Shown here: one piece after another, positions 1-10,667 of the stretch
How the letters are laid out: each line of letters opens with the position of its first letter
How positions within the stretch are numbered: position 1 is the first letter of the stretch
The notes under the pieces: generated by a model
What the model was told of the DNA's origin: nothing
The model's database searches: none
The model's input: the letters and a program-made list of their open reading frames with translations, nothing else
Program-made: the position numbers and the translations under genes
NCBI RefSeq assembly: GCF_900200035.1
Contig: NZ_FZTC01000053.1
Coordinates: 62,001 to 126,000 of the forward strand
Source of the DNA: Klebsiella grimontii
GTDB lineage: Bacteria > Pseudomonadota > Gammaproteobacteria > Enterobacterales > Enterobacteriaceae
Length of the DNA stretch: 64,000 nt
Reading direction: 5' to 3'

Positions 1-2
1 TT

Positions 3-359
3 CACCCGCAGCGGCAGGATATTTGCTTTAGCACCGATATCCGCCAGGGAATTTTCGACGCCGGAACCGTGGTCTACTGGGCCCTGCAAATTCTGATGTG
101 GCTGGGATTTAAAACCATTCTGATAAGTGGTCTGGATATGAGTAATTTCAACCAGCCGCGCTTCTACGAAACGGAACAGGATAAACTCCCCTCCTGGCTG
201 GCAAATAAGGTGGATGACCTGGTCATGCCGTCCTTTTCGCACGCTGCCAACGTGCTGCAACAAAACCATATTCGGGTCGTTAACTTCTCTTTAGAAAGCG
301 CGGTTCCGGAAACGATTTTCGCAAAGGTTTCTTTTGATGAGTACTTTAAAAATAAGTAG
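3..359 (+). CDS. WaaZ-like LPS core biosynthesis protein, C-terminal part
   Basis: Open reading frame that enters from the left edge (in frame from base 3) and ends at the TAG at 357-359; only the last 118 codons or so are present. The visible part contains FDAGTVVYWALQ, then GLDMSNFNQPRFYE, a pattern I associate from memory with the WaaZ (RfaZ) family of inner-core Kdo-modifying proteins. It overlaps the waaL start by 23 bases, so the two are translationally coupled in one core operon. The WaaZ assignment is by resemblance only. Another core glycosyltransferase of similar fold is possible, and the missing N-terminus prevents a check. Confidence 0.55.
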   Translation, partial: HPQRQDICFSTDIRQGIFDAGTVVYWALQILMWLGFKTILISGLDMSNFNQPRFYETEQDKLPSWLANKVDDLVMPSFSHAANVLQQNHIRVVNFSLESAVPETIFAKVSFDEYFKNK

Positions 360-1503
360 TTACGCCAGACAGGGCTACACCGTTTTCTTCACTTTATTTC
401 TGTTTTTTAGCGCCGTTTTTTGCGTATCAACCCGGACAAACAACCTTCTTCATTTATCTATTTTGCTGTTTTTGCTTTCACTGCTTAACCACGATAACCG
501 TCAGGCGCTAGCGGAAAGCATCCGCCAGCGGTGGCTGGTTTATATCCTGCTGGTGGTATTCTGCGTTTACTATGCCCTGAGCAACATTTGGGGGCAGACG
601 CCGCAGCATATCGACTCGCCGCTGACGCACGGCGCCTATTTATTTTTTTATCTCCTGCTGCTAACTACCCTGCTGGGCGACCCCCGAACCCGACATCTGG
701 CGCTGCTGAGCGTCGTTGCCGGGATCACGGTGCTCTCCATCTGGACGATGGCGATCGATTTCACCCTGGTCCTCAAAGAGCGCCTGGTATCACCGGGTAA
801 TCCCGGCCCGACTAACGTTATCGACCTCGCGGGTTATTGCGGTATCGGTATCCTTATTTGCGCCATGCTGCTGAAGGAGAAAGGCAGCCATCTCCTGTAT
901 GTGCCGATGGCGATCATGCTGGTGATGCTGTTTCTGACTCAAAGCCGCGGCCCGATTATCGCCCTGCTGGCGGCGTTTGTTTGCACCCTGCACCTGCACG
1001 TCTTTACCCGGCGTAATGTTCTGATTGTCGCCGCGCTAGCGTTGGTTCTGGGCGCGCTTTTCTTCTTCACGCCAACGGGAGACCTGCTGCTGGCGCGCTT
1101 TGAAGAGCTGGGCACCCAAAGCGGTTTGCGCCTCAGTATCTGGCGCCATACGCTCCAGGAAGTGGCCAGCCAGCCGTGGCTGGGTCGTGGCTTTGACTAC
1201 GAGCTCAACTTTACCAACTACAGCGGCGAGCATATCACCACCACCCACAGCGTCTATCTTGGCGCACTGCTGAAAGGCGGCATAATCGGCCTGGCGCTGC
1301 TGCTGGCGGTGAATGCCGGAGGGTTATGGCAGGCATGGCGTAACCAGCAGGATGGCCGCTACGGGCTGGCGATTTTTATCTATGCGCTGATTTTTATGGC
1401 TTCGCAGGGCATGTTTATCATCAGCAACCCTCGCGAAAGCTGGCCGCTGTTTTGGCTACCGCTGGGCATTGCGCTCAGCGGAGGCCTGAAGGCGAAACGC
1501 TAA
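337..1503 (+). CDS. waaL: O-antigen ligase WaaL
   Basis: Inner-membrane enzyme that transfers undecaprenyl-linked O antigen onto the lipid A-core. The 388-residue protein is almost entirely hydrophobic helices, as usual for the family. It has the Wzy_C/ligase-type segment TQSRGPIIALL and, in the late periplasmic loop, THSVYLGALLKGG with His304, which matches the conserved ligase histidine region. ATG at 337 was chosen over the TTG one codon earlier; an AAAGG about 9 bases upstream is the likely ribosome site. WaaL sequences differ strongly between strains, so identity rests on topology, motif and position in the core cluster. A strong terminator follows immediately. Confidence 0.88.
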   Translation: MSTLKISSYARQGYTVFFTLFLFFSAVFCVSTRTNNLLHLSILLFLLSLLNHDNRQALAESIRQRWLVYILLVVFCVYYALSNIWGQTPQHIDSPLTHGAYLFFYLLLLTTLLGDPRTRHLALLSVVAGITVLSIWTMAIDFTLVLKERLVSPGNPGPTNVIDLAGYCGIGILICAMLLKEKGSHLLYVPMAIMLVMLFLTQSRGPIIALLAAFVCTLHLHVFTRRNVLIVAALALVLGALFFFTPTGDLLLARFEELGTQSGLRLSIWRHTLQEVASQPWLGRGFDYELNFTNYSGEHITTTHSVYLGALLKGGIIGLALLLAVNAGGLWQAWRNQQDGRYGLAIFIYALIFMASQGMFIISNPRESWPLFWLPLGIALSGGLKAKR

Positions 1504-1512
1504 GAGAAGGAG

Positions 1513-1537
1513 AAGGGCCCGCAGCGGGCCCTTTTTT
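1513..1537. terminator. Bidirectional terminator between waaL and the convergent GT9 gene
   Basis: Ten-base GC-rich arms (AAGGGCCCGC / GCGGGCCCTT) around a single base, followed by a T run on the plus strand and preceded by AAG on the other side. It ends the plus-strand waaL transcript. The stop codon of the minus-strand gene lies inside the T run, so it probably serves both directions. Confidence 0.85.
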
Positions 1538-2618
1538 ATGCCTGCTGGCGAGCGGCGATCAGGGCATCCGCCTGGGCTTTGATCACCGGCCAGACCGCGT
1601 CAATGGTCATGTCGGCGACGTTAGTCTCTTCGCAGACAATTTGTCTGGCCTTGTCATAACCCGGAGCCCAGATGGTATAGCCCGGCAATCCGGTGTCTTT
1701 GAGTTTACGTTTGTTGTAAACCGCCACCATGGGCTTGTCGAACGCGCGAGCAATATGCACGATGGCGGTATCCGCCGTAATCACCAGATCGCAGTGGCGA
1801 ACAATCTCAACCGCTGAATTAATATTGCTATCAGGCAGATGCAGCGCCGTTTCCAGATTAAGCTGACGAATTTTCTCGCTATGCCCGACCATCACGACGC
1901 TGATTTTATAAGGGAGCGTATATAAGCGCTCAATCAGGGCAGAAACCTGATGACGGCAAAAGTCTTTATCCGTTGAGGCGGTAAACGGGTTGATGGCAAT
2001 GCAGAGCTCGCTACCCTGTTGCTGAGCCAGCAGTGTTTTAACTCTTTCCCGCTCAAAAGCATCGCCGGGCAGATGATAGTGGTAATGAGGGTGTTCTATG
2101 CCAAATAGCCTGGCGACGGCTTTATAGCGGGCGGAAATATGGCTGCTGCTATCCAGAAAAGGGATGGAGTGATCGTAAAGTTTATATTCTTGTTTATTAA
2201 AACCGATAACGCAGCCAGGCTGCAAATCAGCCAGCAGTTTAAAACGCTCGTAGGTTTTAACATCGTCAAAATCAACGACCGCGTCAAATCCTGCCGCGCG
2301 CAACGCATTTAACGGCATCCGCGGCTGATATAAATAGACCTGCTCAAGAAAATCCGCGCCGGCAAGCATCTGCTTACAAACCGGCCCGGTCAGCACAGAA
2401 ACCTTATAGCCCCGGTCGGCTAAAAGCTTTGCGCAGCCGGTTGTCACGACCATATCCCCAACTTTGTCATCCAGGCGCAATAATAAAACATGCTGAATCT
2501 TCGCGGGATTAAAGGGCTGGCGCGCGCTTTTATTTCTGTAACGATAGTTAATTAAATTAAACTTAATTTCGCGGAAGAAGGCATTTTTCTTCCGCGTAAA
2601 CTGCTTCACGATACGCAT
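1536..2618 (-). CDS. GT9-family (heptosyltransferase-like) LPS core protein
   Basis: Cytoplasmic glycosyltransferase of family 9, 360 residues. The N-terminal domain has the signature LLLRLDDKVGDMVVTTG (about 45-61), the same layout as WaaC/F/Q heptosyltransferases, and the C-terminal domain has the nucleotide-sugar site region DLVITADTAIVHIARAF. The first 30 codons are A+T-rich compared with neighbours, common for core genes exchanged between strains. It lies 21 bases downstream of wabN on the same strand, suggesting one transcript. In Klebsiella core clusters an unnamed ORF of this kind occurs next to waaL. Donor and acceptor are unknown, so no symbol is given. Confidence 0.72.
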   Translation of the reverse strand: MRIVKQFTRKKNAFFREIKFNLINYRYRNKSARQPFNPAKIQHVLLLRLDDKVGDMVVTTGCAKLLADRGYKVSVLTGPVCKQMLAGADFLEQVYLYQPRMPLNALRAAGFDAVVDFDDVKTYERFKLLADLQPGCVIGFNKQEYKLYDHSIPFLDSSSHISARYKAVARLFGIEHPHYHYHLPGDAFERERVKTLLAQQQGSELCIAINPFTASTDKDFCRHQVSALIERLYTLPYKISVVMVGHSEKIRQLNLETALHLPDSNINSAVEIVRHCDLVITADTAIVHIARAFDKPMVAVYNKRKLKDTGLPGYTIWAPGYDKARQIVCEETNVADMTIDAVWPVIKAQADALIAARQQA

Positions 2619-2639
2619 ACGGTACCTGGTTGTGATCTT

Positions 2640-3635
2640 TTATCGCTGTGTGCGTTTCTGTTGGTAATACTCCGCCAACGTCATTCCCTTCACCTGTGGC
2701 GCCAGCCAGCTGAAAAAAGACTCCAGATCGGCATATAAACGCTCGATATCCTGCTCGTTTTTAAACGTTGGACTGCCGCCGGGCATGTACTCAGAAGAGT
2801 GGAGCATATATTCGACGTAGTCATTGCCCTGAGTCAACGTTTGTTCCACCACTTTTTTCATCGTCTCGACGTTGCCGCCCATCGGACGCAGCCAGTGAAC
2901 GGACGGCGAGCGCACTTTACCGCGCAGGCGATCGTAACCCTGCTTCAGGCTATTCATCCACGCGGGATGCTTGTACTGAATGCTCATCGGCACTTCCAGC
3001 AGCGATGATTGCCCTTCACGGCGGATATCGTTCTCGTCGAGGAAATAGGCGTGCTGCGGGAAATGACGGTAATCGGTGCCGCCGTCGCCCTGCGGCGCGC
3101 CTTTCGCCGTTTTCCAGTTCACCCGCGGCGTAACCGAACAATCCACCAGATAGCCATACTCCATCAGCAGACGCGCGTAGCGCTCGTCAAAGGCCCAGCG
3201 TCCTGCGCGATGGCTGACCATTTTGGTCTGGAAGGTCTCCTCCAGCAGACGGGTCATATAGTCGACTTTCGCCCGCATCGCCGCATCGCTGTACTCAATC
3301 AAGTACGGTTTATGCCGCCAGTCGTCATCGGTGAGCGGATCGGTCGGCGGACTGTTCCAGGCGTGCAGATGCATACCGATTTCCGCGGTTCCCCGGGCGA
3401 TCGCATCCTTAGCGAATTCGATATAAACCGGGTCGATGGCCATTTCATAGTTGGTCAACCAGACCGGTTTGAAACCGTACTTTTCGCAAAGCTGCTGAAA
3501 ACGCGGTAAATAACGCGCATTCTCGGTGGTGATGCTGTCATGTTTTTGCCAGAGGTTATCGCCCTCTGTGTCAATCGTGATGAGAAATGCGGGTTTGTGC
3601 ACGAAAACGTCCTCAGGCCATACGTATCGGGTCAT
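2640..3635 (-). CDS. wabN: WabN polysaccharide deacetylase of the LPS core
   Basis: Predicted deacetylase that removes the acetyl group from core GlcNAc to leave GlcN, working after WabH (established for Klebsiella). The protein is 331 residues. Catalytic features of the NodB-like fold are visible: ITIDTEGD (Asp22 region), GMHLHAWN with His89 and His91 as metal ligands, and SHRAGRWAFD. The frame is open further upstream, but that extension has an implausible composition and runs into the divergent waaQ start. The ATG at 3635 begins MTRYVWPEDVF and is preferred. Divergent from waaQ across a 78-base gap. Confidence 0.85.
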   Translation of the reverse strand: MTRYVWPEDVFVHKPAFLITIDTEGDNLWQKHDSITTENARYLPRFQQLCEKYGFKPVWLTNYEMAIDPVYIEFAKDAIARGTAEIGMHLHAWNSPPTDPLTDDDWRHKPYLIEYSDAAMRAKVDYMTRLLEETFQTKMVSHRAGRWAFDERYARLLMEYGYLVDCSVTPRVNWKTAKGAPQGDGGTDYRHFPQHAYFLDENDIRREGQSSLLEVPMSIQYKHPAWMNSLKQGYDRLRGKVRSPSVHWLRPMGGNVETMKKVVEQTLTQGNDYVEYMLHSSEYMPGGSPTFKNEQDIERLYADLESFFSWLAPQVKGMTLAEYYQQKRTQR

Positions 3636-3653
3636 GGTAGAGCAAGACAACGC

Positions 3654-3682
3654 TTCTCTCAATCTATCTGATCCCCTAGAAT
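3654..3682 (+). promoter_or_regulatory. Candidate sigma70 promoter of waaQ operon
   Basis: TTCTCT (3654-3659), a 17-base spacer and TAGAAT (3677-3682), ending 31 bases before the waaQ ATG. Good spacing, moderate boxes. No clear RfaH ops element (GGCGGTAG) was found in this gap. Confidence 0.5.
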
Positions 3683-3713
3683 CGGAACCCTGACCCTGAA
3701 TGAAGAACAGAGA

Positions 3714-4790
3714 ATGACGCCTGAAACCCGCACTTCCGGCCGCGTGAACCCGGCGCGAATCCTGGTCATCAAGCTGCGCCATCATGGCGATATGCTATTG
3801 ATAACCCCGCTTATTCACGCGCTAAAACAGCAATATCCCGCCGCCAGCGTGGATGTGCTGCTTTATGAAGAAACCCGGGATATGCTCGCAGCGAATACCG
3901 ATATCACCCACATTTACGGCATTGACCGGCGCTGGAAAAAACAGGGCGCCGGCCATCAGCTAAAGATGGAGTGGCGTCTGATTCGCACGCTCCGCCAGCA
4001 GCGCTACGATATGGTGCTCAATCTTGCCGATCAGTGGCCCAGCGCGATCATCACCAAACTGACCGGCGCGGCCACCCGCATCGGTTTTGACTTCCCGAAA
4101 CGTCGTCATCCGGCCTGGCGTTTTTGCCATACCGCCCTCGCCTCAACCGAGCAGCATAACCAGCAGCATACCGTGCAGCAGAACCTGTCGATTCTGGCGC
4201 CGCTTGGGCTGGCTATTGATGACGCGCCGGCGAAGATGGGCTACAGCGATCAGGACTGGCGCGCCAGCCGCGCGCTGCTGCCGGAAGAATTTCAGGATAA
4301 CTATATCGTCATTCAGCCGACCTCCCGCTGGTTCTTTAAGTGCTGGCGCGAAGCGCGGATGAGCGCCCTGATTAACGCGCTTTCTGACGCAGGCTACCCG
4401 GTCGTGCTGACCTCCGGCCCTGACGCCAGAGAGAAGCAGATGATCGACACCATTATGGCGGGCTGCCCCGATGCTCGCCTGCACTCCCTCGCCGGGCTGC
4501 TCACCCTGCGCCAGCTGGCCTCCGTCATCGATCATGCCCGTCTATTTATCGGCGTCGACTCGGTGCCAATGCACATGGCTGCCGCGCTGGGTACGCCGCT
4601 GGTCGCGCTTTTCGGCCCCTCCAAGCTCACCTTCTGGCGTCCCTGGCAGGCGCAGGGCGAGGTTATCTGGGCAGGCGATTTCGGCGCTATTCCCGACCCT
4701 GATGATATCGATACCGGCACGGACGAACGTTATCTCGATTTAATTCCCACCGACGCGGTTATCGCGGCGGCGAAAAAGGTACTGGCATGA
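3714..4790 (+). CDS. waaQ: WaaQ, LPS core heptosyltransferase III
   Basis: Transfers the third heptose (HepIII) from ADP-heptose to HepII of the inner core, at the cytoplasmic face of the inner membrane. 358 residues, normal for the family. GT9 features: RILVIKLRHHGDMLLITPLI near 17-36, where the HHGD segment is typical of WaaQ, and HARLFIGVDSVPMHMAAALGTPLVALFG in the C-terminal nucleotide-sugar domain. First gene of the waaQ-wabG-wabH run; its stop overlaps the wabG start by four bases (ATGA), showing translational coupling. Confidence 0.93.
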   Translation: MTPETRTSGRVNPARILVIKLRHHGDMLLITPLIHALKQQYPAASVDVLLYEETRDMLAANTDITHIYGIDRRWKKQGAGHQLKMEWRLIRTLRQQRYDMVLNLADQWPSAIITKLTGAATRIGFDFPKRRHPAWRFCHTALASTEQHNQQHTVQQNLSILAPLGLAIDDAPAKMGYSDQDWRASRALLPEEFQDNYIVIQPTSRWFFKCWREARMSALINALSDAGYPVVLTSGPDAREKQMIDTIMAGCPDARLHSLAGLLTLRQLASVIDHARLFIGVDSVPMHMAAALGTPLVALFGPSKLTFWRPWQAQGEVIWAGDFGAIPDPDDIDTGTDERYLDLIPTDAVIAAAKKVLA

Positions 4791-5914
4791 GTAAATTCAG
4801 GCTGGCTCTGGTACGCCAGAAGTATCGCCCGGACGGCGGCGCGGAACGCTTTGTCTCCCGCGCGCTGGAAGCCCTCGACGACAGCGATCTTGAACTGAAC
4901 GTCATCACTCGCGAGTGGCAGGGGCCGGTGAAGCCCGAGTGGAACATCCACATCTGCAATCCGCGCAAGTGGGGGCGGATCAGCCGCGAGCGTGGGTTTG
5001 CCGACGCCGCCCGCCAGCTTTGGCAGCGCGAATCATTTGACCTGGTGCAAAGCCATGAGCGCATCCCCGGCTGCGACCTGTACCGTGCCGGAGATGGCGT
5101 ACACCGCCGCTGGCTGCAGCAGCGCTCGCGCATTTTGCCCGGCTGGAAAAGCCGCCTGCTGTTTGCCGACCGCTACCATCGCTATGTGATGCAGGCCGAG
5201 CGCGAAATGTACCAGGACTCGCACCTGCGCGGCGTTATCTGCAACGCGGAGATGATTAAACGCGAGATTATTGAAGACTTCGGCCTGCCGGCGGAAAAAA
5301 TCCACGTCATCTATAACGCCATCGATAACCAGCGTTTTCTGCCGCCGACGGAAGAAGCCTTCGTCGCGCTGCGCGCCAAATGGAATCTGCCGATCCAGGC
5401 GACCTGCCTGATTTACGTCGGCTCCGGCTTTGAGCGCAAAGGGCTGGATGCGGCGATCCGCGCCATCGCCCCGACCAATCGCTACCTGCTGGTGGTGGGC
5501 AAAGATAAAGAGCAGGCTCGTTACCAGCAGTTGGCGAAAACGCTGAACTGCGAGGAACGGGTGCGCTTTTTCGGTATGCAGTCGGAAACCCTGCCGTTCT
5601 ACCAGATGGCCGATGGCCTGCTGCTGCCGACGCTGTACGATCCGTTCCCCAACGTCATTCTCGAAGCGATGGCCTGCGGCCTGCCGGTGATTACGACTAC
5701 CGGCTGCGGCGGCGCGGAGTTTATCGTTCAGGGCAGCAACGGCTACGTTTGCGATGCGCTGGATATCCCGGCCCTGCAGGAGTCGGTTAACGCCCTGCCC
5801 GCTCGGGCTTTGGGTTCTGCAGAAGGCCAGCGCGCCCGCGAGCGGATCATGACCTGCACCAGCGAACGGCTCTCGGCGCAGCTGCTCTCCCTCTATCAGG
5901 ATTTGGTGAAATAA
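4787..5914 (+). CDS. wabG: WabG, galacturonic acid transferase of the LPS core
   Basis: GT4-family enzyme known in Klebsiella to add galacturonic acid to HepII, a step needed for outer core assembly and capsule retention. 375 residues. N-terminal VRQKYRPDGGAERFVSRALE and the C-terminal donor-site stretch DPFPNVILEAMACGLPVITT (the E-x7-E region) are typical GT4 features. Many stretches match my memory of K. pneumoniae WabG, for example SHERIPGCDLYRAGDGVHRRW. It overlaps waaQ by four bases and ends two bases before wabH. Confidence 0.93.
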   Translation: MSKFRLALVRQKYRPDGGAERFVSRALEALDDSDLELNVITREWQGPVKPEWNIHICNPRKWGRISRERGFADAARQLWQRESFDLVQSHERIPGCDLYRAGDGVHRRWLQQRSRILPGWKSRLLFADRYHRYVMQAEREMYQDSHLRGVICNAEMIKREIIEDFGLPAEKIHVIYNAIDNQRFLPPTEEAFVALRAKWNLPIQATCLIYVGSGFERKGLDAAIRAIAPTNRYLLVVGKDKEQARYQQLAKTLNCEERVRFFGMQSETLPFYQMADGLLLPTLYDPFPNVILEAMACGLPVITTTGCGGAEFIVQGSNGYVCDALDIPALQESVNALPARALGSAEGQRARERIMTCTSERLSAQLLSLYQDLVK

Positions 5915-5916
5915 CG

Positions 5917-7011
5917 ATGCGCATACTGTTTGTTATCGACGGCCTGCCCGGCGGCGGCGCGGAAAAAGTGGTACTGACGCTGGCGGAGCATTTTCTTAGC
6001 CAGGGCGAACAGGTGTCGCTTTTTTCCCTGCGCGACATCTGCGAGTATCCGCTACCGGCGGGGCTGGATTATCAGGTCATCGCCGACCGCTGCCGCAAAC
6101 CCTGGCGCAAACTCACCGAGCTATCCCGGCGCGCGCGCCAGCTTGATACGGCAATCGAGAAAGCAGAACAGCAGGGCCGTTTCGAACTGGTGCTATCGAA
6201 TCTGCATAAAACCGACCGCATCGTCTCCCGCAGCCGCCTGCTGAACGGGCGCAACGTCTGGTTCTGCCTGCACGGCGTGTTCTCGACTTCCTATCTCGGA
6301 CACCGCAGCGGTTTTGACCGCTGGATGAAAAAGCAGAAGATCGGGCGCGTTTATCAGGGACGCAACGTCGTCACCGTCTCCGATGCGGTCGGTCAAGACC
6401 TGGTTGAGCAGTTCGCCATTCGCCCCGCCCAGCTGAAAACGATTTATAACCCGTTTGATATCGCCGCCCTGCGCGCCGCGGCTGAAGAACCCAGCCAGCG
6501 CCCCGACGGCGACTATATTATCCACGTCGGCCGCTTTCACCCCGGCAAACGTCACGACCGCCTGATTGAGGCCTATGCGCAAAGCGGCATCGACGCGCCA
6601 CTGGTGCTGCTGGGGCAGGGCAAACCGGAACAAGAACAGCGCCTGCGCCAGCTGGCGCAGCAGCTACAGGTTGCCGATCGCGTCCTGTTTAAAGGCTTCC
6701 AGAAAAACCCGCTGCCGTGGATTAAAGGCGCGCGGATGCTGGTCCTGAGCTCCGATAGCGAAGGCTTTGGCAACGTGGTGGTGGAGGCGCTGCTGCTGGA
6801 TACGCCGGTCGCCAGCACCCGCTGCCCGGGCGGCGTGACCGAGATCCTTACCGGCGAGCTGTCGCGCGGCCTGGCGGATCTCAACAGCCCGGCGCTGGCT
6901 CAGACGATGCAAAGCATTTACCATAGCCCGCCGGCCATCGACGCAGCGGCGCTGGAGAAGTTCAGCGTGGCATCGATTTGTCAGCAGTATCGTCAGCTGC
7001 GCAGCGCCTGA
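5917..7011 (+). CDS. wabH: WabH, outer-core GlcNAc transferase
   Basis: GT4-family glycosyltransferase, 364 residues. In Klebsiella WabH adds GlcNAc to the galacturonic acid placed by WabG; WabN then deacetylates it. Visible features: FVIDGLPGGGAEKVVLTLAEHF at the N-terminus (acceptor-domain glycine loop), IIHVGRFHPGKRHDRLIEAY at the start of the donor domain, and SSDSEGFGNVVVEALLLDTPVAST with the E-x7-E glutamates. Starts two bases after the wabG stop, so it is cotranscribed. The symbol rests on position and similarity. Confidence 0.85.
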   Translation: MRILFVIDGLPGGGAEKVVLTLAEHFLSQGEQVSLFSLRDICEYPLPAGLDYQVIADRCRKPWRKLTELSRRARQLDTAIEKAEQQGRFELVLSNLHKTDRIVSRSRLLNGRNVWFCLHGVFSTSYLGHRSGFDRWMKKQKIGRVYQGRNVVTVSDAVGQDLVEQFAIRPAQLKTIYNPFDIAALRAAAEEPSQRPDGDYIIHVGRFHPGKRHDRLIEAYAQSGIDAPLVLLGQGKPEQEQRLRQLAQQLQVADRVLFKGFQKNPLPWIKGARMLVLSSDSEGFGNVVVEALLLDTPVASTRCPGGVTEILTGELSRGLADLNSPALAQTMQSIYHSPPAIDAAALEKFSVASICQQYRQLRSA

Positions 7012-7040
7012 CGCCGTTATTTAACCAGGATCAATGAGTT

Positions 7041-8030
7041 ATGAGTCAAACGCCTTTACTAAGCATCGTAGCCGCCGTCTATAACGGCGAAAAATTCCTT
7101 GCGCAATTCTTTGAGTGCCTTGAGCAACAGCAGCTGGAAAGCTATGAACTGATCCTGGTGAACGACGGGTCGACGGACGGCAGCCTTGCGGTTATCGACC
7201 AGTGGAAAGAGCGCCTGCAAAACGTGATCGTGCTGGAGCAGGAAAACCAGGGCGTGTCGGTGGCGCGCAATACCGGCCTCGCCGCGGCGACCGGTAAGTA
7301 CCTGACCTTCCCGGATATCGACGATAAGCTTTACCCGGGCATGTACCGTACGCTTCTGGAAATGGCGGAAAAGGGCAATCTTGACGTCGCCACCTGCAAC
7401 GGCCGCTACGTCTACGAGACGAAAAAAGATATCCATCCCATTTTCCCGCTGGACCGGCTGCAGTCGACCGGCGTTTTGCCCGGCCACGTCTGGTTAAAGC
7501 AGGCGCTGGATTCTCGTAAGTTCCTGCACGTCACCTGGCTGAATATCTATCGCCGGGAATTTATCGCGAGCCACCGCTTCCATTTTGAGCCTGGCCTGCG
7601 TCATCAGGATATCCCCTGGACCACCGAAGTGCTGCTGGCGGCAGAACGCGTGCAGTACACCAGCGAGCAGTTCTACGATTACTATATTCACTCGGAATCG
7701 GTGTCGCATAAACCGGACAACGACGACACGCTGATGCGTTCAGCGCGCCACTACATGAAGATTCTGGAGATGCTGGACGCCATCAACCAGCGCTACCCGG
7801 ATAAGGTTCGCGATATTTCCGCCTGCCGCTGGCAGATCGCCAAAGAGGGGCTGGGAATTATTCATACCTTCGATAGCATGAAAGATGAGTCAAAAAAGCA
7901 TATTATCATTAAAGAGTTTTTCGACCGCGGCATCTGGCGCCTGATCTGGAAAAACGCCCGTACGTTCCGTCTACGCTGGCGTCTTGGACGCCGCTATCTG
8001 CGCATCAAGCGCTATCGCGACGCGGCTTAA
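7041..8030 (+). CDS. GT2-family glycosyltransferase, LPS core
   Basis: 329 residues. The N-terminal GT-A domain shows LSIVAAVYNGEKFLAQFFECL, VNDGSTDGS and FPDIDDKLYPGMY (the DxD-type metal/nucleotide site), standard for inverting family 2 enzymes. The C-terminus is strongly basic (RLRWRLGRRYLRIKRYRD), which would suit membrane association. Placed 29 bases after wabH on the same strand and before waaA, so it very likely acts on LPS core. I cannot name its sugar or acceptor; it may add a strain-variable outer-core residue. Confidence 0.8.
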   Translation: MSQTPLLSIVAAVYNGEKFLAQFFECLEQQQLESYELILVNDGSTDGSLAVIDQWKERLQNVIVLEQENQGVSVARNTGLAAATGKYLTFPDIDDKLYPGMYRTLLEMAEKGNLDVATCNGRYVYETKKDIHPIFPLDRLQSTGVLPGHVWLKQALDSRKFLHVTWLNIYRREFIASHRFHFEPGLRHQDIPWTTEVLLAAERVQYTSEQFYDYYIHSESVSHKPDNDDTLMRSARHYMKILEMLDAINQRYPDKVRDISACRWQIAKEGLGIIHTFDSMKDESKKHIIIKEFFDRGIWRLIWKNARTFRLRWRLGRRYLRIKRYRDAA

Positions 8031-8122
8031 TACTGAATCCCTTAGTTTCCGCCAAAGAGATAGCTTTACGCGGGTTAAATGCTTAGAATTTGCCCGCAAA
8101 AACATAAATACGGATAAATCGC

Positions 8123-9396
8123 TTGGAATTGCTTTATACCGCCCTACTTTACCTCATTCAGCCGCTGGTGTGGCTGCGACTGCTGTTACGCAGCCGTAAG
8201 GCCCCTGCCTATCGTAAACGCTGGAAGGAACGTTATGGCTTCTGCCAGAACAAGGTAGAACCGGGTGGCATCCTGCTGCATTCCGTTTCCGTTGGCGAAA
8301 CCCTGGCGGCTATCCCGCTGGTGCGCGCGCTACGCCACCGTTACCCCTATCTGCCGATCACCGTCACCACCATGACGCCAACCGGGTCTGAGCGCGCCAT
8401 GTCCGCTTTTGGCAAAGACGTGCATCACGTCTATCTGCCTTACGATCTGCCCGGCGCGATGAATCGCTTCTTCAATACCGTTCAGCCAAAGCTGGTTATC
8501 GTGATGGAAACCGAGCTGTGGCCGAACATGGTCGCCACACTGCACAAGCGTAAAATCCCACTGGTGATCGCTAACGCTCGTCTGTCCGAACGTTCGGCGA
8601 AAGGCTATGCCAAACTGGGTAAATTTATGCGTCGGCTGCTGAGCCGCATTACGCTTATCGCCGCGCAGAACGAAGAAGACGCTAACCGCTTTATCGCCCT
8701 TGGCCTGAAACGCAATCAGCTGGCGGTCACCGGCAGCCTGAAGTTTGATATTTCGGTCACCCCCGAGCTGGCGGCTCGCGCCATCACCCTACGCCGCCAG
8801 TGGGCGCCGCACCGCCAGGTGTGGATTGCCACCAGCACCCACGACGGCGAAGAACAAATTATTCTTCAGGCGCATAAAAAGCTGCTCGAGCGTTTCCCCA
8901 ACCTGCTGCTGATCCTCGTCCCTCGCCACCCGGAGCGCTTCGGCGACGCCCGCGAGATGGTGCAGAAAGCGGGAATGAGCTACACCCTGCGCAGTACCGG
9001 CGAAATCCCGTCGAACAGTACCCAGGTGGTGATTGGCGATACCATGGGCGAGCTGATGCTGCTGTACGGTATTGCCGACCTCGCGTTTGTCGGCGGCAGC
9101 CTGGTGGAACGCGGCGGTCATAACCCGCTGGAGCCCGCCGCTCACGCGATTCCGGTATTGATGGGCCCGCACACCTTCAACTTCAAAGATATTTGCGCCA
9201 AGCTGCAGCAGGACGACGGTCTGATTACCGTGACCGACGCCGATTCGCTGGTGACGCAGGTTTCCAACCTGCTGACCGATGAAGATTACCGTCTGTGGTA
9301 CGGCCGTCACGCGGTGGAAGTCCTGCACCAAAACCAGGGCGCCCTCTCCCGTCTGCTACAGTTACTACAACCCTACCTGCCGCAGCGGAGCCACTG

Positions 9397-9397
<1 letters not shown>
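8123..9397 (+). CDS. waaA: Kdo transferase WaaA
   Basis: Essential inner-membrane enzyme (GT30) that adds two Kdo residues from CMP-Kdo to lipid IVA. The 424-residue protein begins with a hydrophobic anchor (residues 3-22), then [19 protein letters not shown] with the catalytic Glu59, and later [27 protein letters not shown], the CMP-Kdo site. The start is TTG at 8123: no ATG is in frame nearby that keeps the conserved [13 protein letters not shown], and the ribosome site before it is weak. Its TGA overlaps the waaE ATG by one base. Confidence 0.95.
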
Positions 9398-10646
<1,249 letters not shown>

Positions 10647-10667
10647 TCCTGCGCCTTCGGGGCTCTT

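Noticed and set aside
3636-3713. RfaH ops/JUMPStart element before waaQ
   Set aside because: Only GGTAG of the GGCGGTAG core is present, and it overlaps the wabN start; not enough to call.
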